Assembly: GCA_937907165.1 (NCBI GenBank)
Contig: CALCUH010000040.1
Span: forward strand, 1-46,293
Length of the DNA stretch: 46,293 nt
Direction of reading: 5' to 3'
From: an uncultured Bacteroidales bacterium
GTDB lineage: Bacteria > Bacteroidota > Bacteroidia > Bacteroidales > Paludibacteraceae
In this document: piece by piece, positions 45,601 through 46,293 of the stretch
Layout: each line of letters begins with the position of its first letter
Position numbering within the stretch: position 1 is the first letter of the stretch
Program-made: the position numbers and the translations under genes
Notes under the pieces: generated by a model
The model's input: the letters and a program-made list of their open reading frames with translations, nothing else
Databases searched by the model: none
Told to the model about the DNA's origin: nothing

Positions 45601-46257
45601 CATGATAACATAAGAGGTGTCTTTCTTGATGGTATCCGTTCCAATCCATTGTGATATGCCTTGAGTGCCATCCGGCCATACATAAAGGTCTGCTGTGGAC
45701 TTGTTGCCGACTTTCAATGTCGCGAAATCTCCGTAACAAGTGTAAACGGTGTCAATGTCGAATACAGGGTTAGGTTTGTTCGTGACTTTATATGGCTCTG
45801 ATTTTCCGACGCAACCGATAGCGTCTGTTACAGAGACTTCAAACGTATAAGGGTATCCTTGGGTAAACGTGTCTATTTCACATTTGATGTCTCCGTTATT
45901 TGCCCTATAACCGCTTGTGAGTTTTACATTGTTAACGGAAACGGTCCAATCATATGATTCAACCTCAGTCAATGATTGTGCTGAAAGTGTTACGCTATCT
46001 TTCTCACATACGGAATTCAGACCGCTGATGCTGACGATCGGTAACGGAATACCTTTGATGGTATGTGTGCTGGTATTAGAACAGCCAGTGTAATTATCCG
46101 TTACTCTCACGTTGTATGTCTGCGGAATGGAAGACGTTGTTTTCTTTTTGTATGTCTGTGTGTTTTCTGTACTCTTGTTGTCCCATTGGTAAGAGAAAGA
46201 ATCGCTGCCATCTTTAATTTTGTACATGACGGATGGGTGGCTGGCTGTTGCTGTCAA
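30634..46257 (-). CDS. Giant modular surface protein (at least 5207 aa), about 62 Ig/PKD-like modules, T9SS type B sorting domain; 5' end missing
   Basis: By hand the protein divides into about 62 modules of roughly 70-100 residues. Each follows one plan: a first Cys in a C-x-(G/N)-(E/D/S) strand, a Y-x-W core, a T-x-Y-x-V strand, a second Cys in a (N/K)GC turn, then a strand ending in a proline linker such as NPLP, WELP or KEYP. The plan fits Ig/PKD-like folds, each with one possible disulfide. A last PKD-like domain (WYWDPGDYSE) leads into the type B sorting domain (about 30637-30909; VPNAFTPNNDGDNDVF, FIIFDRSGRIVF, AWDGTCDG), so the product is exported by T9SS and probably forms a long surface fibre. 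No enzyme motif was seen. Codon 1 shown is TTG. The real start is outside: an in-frame TAA lies at 46285-46287, while another frame continues the module (see findings). Confidence 0.9.
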   Translation of the reverse strand: MTATASHPSVMYKIKDGSDSFSYQWDNKSTENTQTYKKKTTSSIPQTYNVRVTDNYTGCSNTSTHTIKGIPLPIVSISGLNSVCEKDSVTLSAQSLTEVESYDWTVSVNNVKLTSGYRANNGDIKCEIDTFTQGYPYTFEVSVTDAIGCVGKSEPYKVTNKPNPVFDIDTVYTCYGDFATLKVGNKSTADLYVWPDGTQGISQWIGTDTIKKDTSYVIMAKLNDCPITDTAKIKVLDLPVFDLDVYKQGSATKEAKASDGSVSICSNDNDIIIVANKTSGFDIKKYYWKNFNDSTESHLYQTPNKKTIYTAKLTDENGCSNQKSQTILVNIPEVITIEGPDSICENGAAEYIISGSANYELVKTGKADATLTGDTIKVENVKGGFSLEVKGQDNHGCKSDAVIKTVKMTPKPQIELALSPAATICSGVTVTMSAKTKQGISIQWDGLNVGFLDNIQTLTNNGTSQLDTTFYVTATTTDGCIADSFITLTVNPLPIFTTEGKDICFGNDVTLTVNETFKGYNWEGKGVADTQKDQSSVTIQNVQSDENYKVTVYDNNNCQKDTTVKVIVHNNPIAQINRAISGLDDNRICKDSILSLSEANTGDEYSHEWYNVGSGNNRVTYLGGGNNIKPTITNDSTFRVLVTKVYADIALSCVDSTDYIITAKYAPKFVVVPDTVCVGSNAKVEIKNGESGVTYNWAWKSDSSTDTTKQIGGSSISILNVNDNIKVTTTGTKESCPHDTTVYVKIHKNPEIGAMDLHPICINGDTTFAPTVTLDATYSNAIDSYSWKANKDANSINYVNSTHDSVKIAPQQVGSRFYTVTVIDKYGCESSRTDSLLVNALPTINIEGETKVCPNTNASLTVNGFNTVTWYAKDTTPLETNKTFKPFITHDTTFYVGVTDASNCNNLKEVKISVKAIPTISANGNRTICKGEKTRITLIGNSGGTFEWLNGGASGDTTLSPTDTTKYKVIAHTSNGCVDTTEFVINVNKLPNVLINNKKYGDTVICLNEQVHMTASGANSYQWSNRSTETSYEPTPIIDSKYWVIGYDAISGCKDTAKFDVTIKPLPVIETTGDIYVCKDKKVELEVSNPIEASTVQYMWYKKENSNIDTIAYGSVIPIDSIKTTTTYYVEMTKSEGNGLFCHNTASQKVIIKDIPVPTIIPEKDSVCDGDYILLNATSSLSSTSFSWKGMESTNNSVRVKINPISNDTTFRVYTSKNGCVDSSDITITKLALPELSVKALTTSDNIICYNDSVILQASAKNGTPGYTYAWDMRNIDGVDNTSRTDTSTATTVRLTNTISTYKFPVKVTDVKGCVGRDTALINVQALPSITINGERRICDGDSSDYQSVVTNGTAVKYLWKAADDSIGNKSTQNVKVEGQRTITVTVTTDRGCVNTSSPYTINTYDKPELTFVGDTVLCNGESTTIRVSGAGSEPSNYKWSGATITTETTGLSQVLSPRRMSLGYGKEFFKYFVNGTDKNGCKNTDSFYIAVNPKPSILINGSSNGKDSICDGGSQILSTSTSDVITSYKWNTGASDNNITVKPNTNTEYRVIATNEFYCTDTALHTIVVFKNPTIDIDAPAIACDNSTITLKAVKKNSIDSEISYKWRHNNASDNTTTMVVQSDTIVYVTASYDVNGLLTCSSEAQKTIVKAEIPNVSIAYEDTICYGVKQSYQLAGSEKADFFIWPTTNNETSISQFVESNIQEVGQHDTVVKAIKRYNLATTSIKCTQTIPVSFNVYPNPTVTIAGPAFVCTGESVNLYVKDTINNSITGIKWSTDETTDTISVAPTMDALYSVTLTNQYGCSTEGKYNLSAHTTPKVNIKGETSYCQDSTIDIYVDGNNLIYLKWTYVKGGNEYTVEKGNPTQTTLLPEDQLHLNNVTISEDMNISVQAINDQNCSATGDIQLTKKDNPILTLNAPTYVCKGSDVTISASGATTYEWENLSNTRSSYTEKAMMEEKTFRVFGTTNGCTANEEITVNVWDRPEISIFNGISDTATCYKDSIILIAQSTGNTVPTSNYEWQGFSDKSNTIKVAAINEQKYIVYGSDNNGCLDTAEIIVKINPLPKFDFTYPQKMCDNSTDELVANKSELRYIWGVVGDHSSQDFPENAGNTTHSIKLTDTTSFYALAQDAKGCVSDSVKHTIMWKPNPEIVITTPDTICYGMAALLKADDNAIGSIYPTSFTWKNSDGDILKEGGYNYNTGELKSATKFIIVGEKEGCVSQTDTVVRIWNLPAITISDKATGRSDLAQACKDSEVELTATVENAPAPYLYKWDDRSSSGLTTENTSEIQLTPKKEGEKHLVIVTDYHGCKNSDTIEVHINALPDFTVNGVADVCSDTTNKLFTTPITKADLSYNWYQDTEIVKWIENGETITGENRDTIYMPIHNDAVLLVEGSYVINGITCKNSQTFEVKSKTTPTIKIGTNDTTICWGSAVSLVVSGNSTRYDWTTGEGDSINYKKYNDYTLIDTVTQKTKFIVEGELDGCKKQASVVVDIYQLPKVEISADHASICYGKDITLTATQDVNYTKYQWKNISSQNILGSDSAILIESPKIQTSYAVYVTEKHTTNGTDSYCENSDTFTIAVNELPIFELESNSPICEGSDAILTATSKSGPLTYQWDGLENETFTSESSHSYGTDAIGSVNNYTYQVLAKDTNGCVGANNASVQTKLYPQANIDAPDSLCYGSQATITGKNAAATYEWYDVQGTDSTQLSTASNFTTDFLAGIIQQKQLVAKVTMQNCTKDSSFVITPWNLPNIKIERSPSISICEDFTDTLVAQGSDLDLTNNLQVYKWDNNAYSNLDSFEIAPTTSGTIYHLAGKDKHNCENFDSIKVNIEERPVFTLKSDSSICANDTSIGWVEVSAISSQSLNYQWKDKNGNPVELYTEKRANSSRSSKVQMGYLPITQDTTLYVTGKSLIQEGKKGCEQVEEITIKADPYPSIIVVKDPEKVCIGSYAYIQVRSDINADYLWNNGNTSNYIQEIVNNNNTTFSVSATSEMGCKSSKDFKIDVWELPVVKADTVAICYNDSVSLKAICTKTDPSTTPSLVTYKWNATTKDTSVYTTPRLTSPTSYTIKVTDEHGCVGSATAKVSINPLPDFTLIVKDAVCRGQMAEIYGSKSNLTYNWNHDADPDNYTNVGISKFNSYKINDLNPEHSDTAFTVWAKDENGCVSNRNVTVHVKEYPVLSLRMDTNYVCYGEEKLVYVSGANDGYSWKINDVINDSKNNYVRLSDVKELQKIHVEGTTNKCTSELDTTLNVWALPNIQIEASKNELCLNETVRLKGTNGKEGEYKWQLNGSREDSIDVIVRKVGINSYMLTGKDENGCSNKDTIDILVDTLPVIQIDGLDSICVGGVADLSARGAEQYIWTNNSNDTLGEGRNFTPSILFDTTFTVIGKDGNGCVSNANIEMTAKAYPILTYHTSTGKDSVCNGNQLTIYVNGAESYVWLNENNSNSYLTQKFTEPKSFKVIGTTKGCPTDTTITIGIWKLPEPKLDGPGAICFNQEAELSVSHTDQQEGRKDMPISVKWRHNGSDLYEITDVPSSNKWYYVTSTDTNSCRHTDSIFVKVNPLPSDVIIDGETAICKDSVVSLTAVSDQFNIVRYAWHTQEDGSDTTEFGKYGNPIDVRIDQDSIVYVTVTDINTCQYTTSHKITSKAHPTLIPSAPEYVCDGNRTTISVRGATEYIWDNESTNSYRTVTINQDTIFHVKGIANGCESDTSIKIKKWELPIIDIKTQNEKYEICRSQDSLTLIAVGGEKGGYTWNTRDTSDKITISPLNDTRYEVIGTDNNGCQNKADTTIIVHPLPVISIEGEGTMCENDTITLKVNTDEGAVQSYTWNTDIADWNDTEIEKDSQYIDVKITKDTRFEVIVTDTFGCWSKSTKDVKMKEYPKLKFPTPNPNYICYGNSTTITVEGANSYLWEDGTTQRSFITSPTHDSTYIVAGTTNGCTTIDSLTIEVKKLPTIEIEGDGKGFNGDSICYGDMLNLTAYGAGDDIDNNGHYTWNTGISNDVLTVSPLSSTTYTVVGTDKFGCSNDTDFTVGVIPLPEFEVKGQELICQNDTNKIWVEYDYKELEFEWEGTFDMLGDSIYPIVAENTTYYVTATDPYECQRTKSLAVKIKPYPVLNDDAPDAVCDGSQIKITVTGATEYEWCDGTKGNTFTDIPAHDTTYYVLGTTNGCTTIKEYPVKILDLPLVVINGESHDLCAGRTMPLLANGAKTFIWSTGKSNNRIDIRPSSTTTYSVIGTDANGCSNVDSFTVNVRPIPQVTIDGDYAVCEGEEAEIYVVASENTSPLNIYTWRSEGEIIGSTDTINPIINTTQSINLYVMDIYGCDNTASTTIKSKPIPSLVVTPHDTVCTGRSVSLIVAGANAYEWINNGTSIENETNTLTKNMDVPGSQWFKVRGTTDGCTSDWYDMDVEVVTHPSIRIEGDKDVCINDYATLRASGISKGTYIWSEGTQNDSIVTKPMSTTTYSVIGYDQYGCEGTAEMEVRVNFPPEISIDGPKTVCSDKGDLTLTVNNRSAQPLTYTWDDDETNHNQIREDHISSPKSYRVEAIDANGCKSYAEHTVSITKNPKITLTGNMNVCENEQIVISAFGSATDYLWSNGNKTNQLNILAEFDYTTAIGDKSTKSFRVYGSLNGCESHADTTVIINKKPQLSYEGNTVICQGDKLEIKGLGAQLYSWSNGTNAQILETRPITNTRYTMTGISENGCRNAIDIPITVYPQPQFTISGDNQACRGESAHLSAVGSAIIYQWGFGNNECTDAESGNENEIAVPINSETQVFVRAIDVNNCTSTQSTKIKALEPPTLYYSGNTKVCAGESVILTAQGASSYYWIMGGDTTRGMNFSFRPKENTRINLHGTLGHCSSDLSVYVQADPAPDLSITSKDVVCKNEEAILTANGALYFEWSTGETTRSIAKPLTNSMTYTVKGIGYNGCSAIASKTIHVNQLPPVRLITKKDGCPQSETTVDLVAKGAKHYTWSCYPPVTEIATSIDDSILGAVLKEPTTIIVHGTDENNCESSDTTFIEPVPYEPIQFTVSPGVIEHDNPIISLKGFYPENALWYWDPGDYSETIERTNALYTYPEAGTRDSFIVKVKAVDKRGCEYHGDTTIYVWKDFWVPNAFTPNNDGDNDVFRFLGTELMTDFHFIIFDRSGRIVFTGDDKDAAWDGTCDGKECAWGVYGYVVNYKSTFRGLNKGGERRGTVTLIR
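30910..46257 (-). repeat. Tandem Ig/PKD-like module array with a three-module super-repeat
   Basis: Module types recur in the order A-B-C. A modules end in G-T-T-(N/K/D)-GC and a W-x-LP-like linker. B modules contain G-(T/K)-D-x-x-GC and a (N/H)-PLP-like linker. C modules contain (A/V)-(K/T)-D-x-x-GC or a longer Cys loop and a K-x-YP-like linker. The order is clear for about 13 triads between 40.5 kb and 31.2 kb and less regular nearer 46 kb. DNA copies are too diverged to show as exact repeats. Confidence 0.75.
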
Positions 46258-46293
46258 TGGAGATCTGAGCTTCGTTGCCGCACTTTACGCTAG

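Noticed and set aside
30910..46257. Repeated pattern considered as a CRISPR or satellite array
   Set aside because: The periodicity is at protein level (about 80 residues) in an open frame; the DNA copies are diverged and there are no short identical repeats with spacers.

Overview
The window reads as chromosomal DNA of a member of the Bacteroidales (phylum Bacteroidota). Signs of this are type IX secretion (T9SS) sorting domains of both type A and type B, DUF1573 proteins, an UpxY-type NusG paralogue, DUF4369/thioredoxin lipoproteins, a TonB receptor with a CarboxypepD_reg-like plug extension, and several promoters of the Bacteroidetes sigma-ABfr form (TTG, 19-21 nt, TAnnTTTG). I cannot fix the genus from sequence alone. 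No rRNA, tRNA, CRISPR array, insertion sequence or phage gene was seen.

Layout. 1-2.6 kb (+): a 5'-cut NTP_transf_5 nucleotidyltransferase, an S24/S26 peptidase and a GT4 glycosyltransferase with its own promoter. 2.6-5.9 kb (-): a redox/envelope group of a small DUF1573 protein, a CcdA/ArsG-like thiol membrane protein and a one-cysteine thioredoxin-like lipoprotein; upstream, behind a strong terminator, lies a larger DUF1573 protein. 6.3-9.7 kb (+): M23 peptidase coupled to a C69 peptidase. 9.8-10.3 kb (-): orphan UpxY. 10.4-13.2 kb (+): a small His/Cys protein and a TonB receptor, probably a metal-uptake pair. 13.3-18 kb (+): two T9SS-secreted polysaccharidases (GH43-GH30 fusion and GH16). 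18.0-22.9 kb (+): a gene remnant and a 1473-residue repetitive T9SS cargo with a G10 tract and a 691-bp perfect internal repeat. 23.2-24.8 kb (+): LTA-synthase/OpgB-like phosphoglycerol transferase. 24.8-30.6 kb (-): a secreted unknown, a class-C-beta-lactamase-like lipoprotein, a degenerate copy of the unknown gene, an outer-membrane barrel protein and MutS2. 30.6-46.3 kb (-): one giant gene, at least 5207 codons and cut or frameshifted at the window edge. It encodes about 62 Ig/PKD-like modules with paired cysteines and ends in a T9SS type B sorting domain.

Most of the window is about the cell surface. At least four proteins carry T9SS signals. The periplasmic thiol genes could support folding of the disulfide-rich cargo, but that link is only inference. 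The strongest candidates for something undescribed are the three-module higher-order repeat in the giant protein and the possibly phase-variable, gene-converted 1473-residue cargo. Others are the C69 protein without its usual N-terminal cysteine and the one-cysteine thioredoxin next to a CcdA-like partner.
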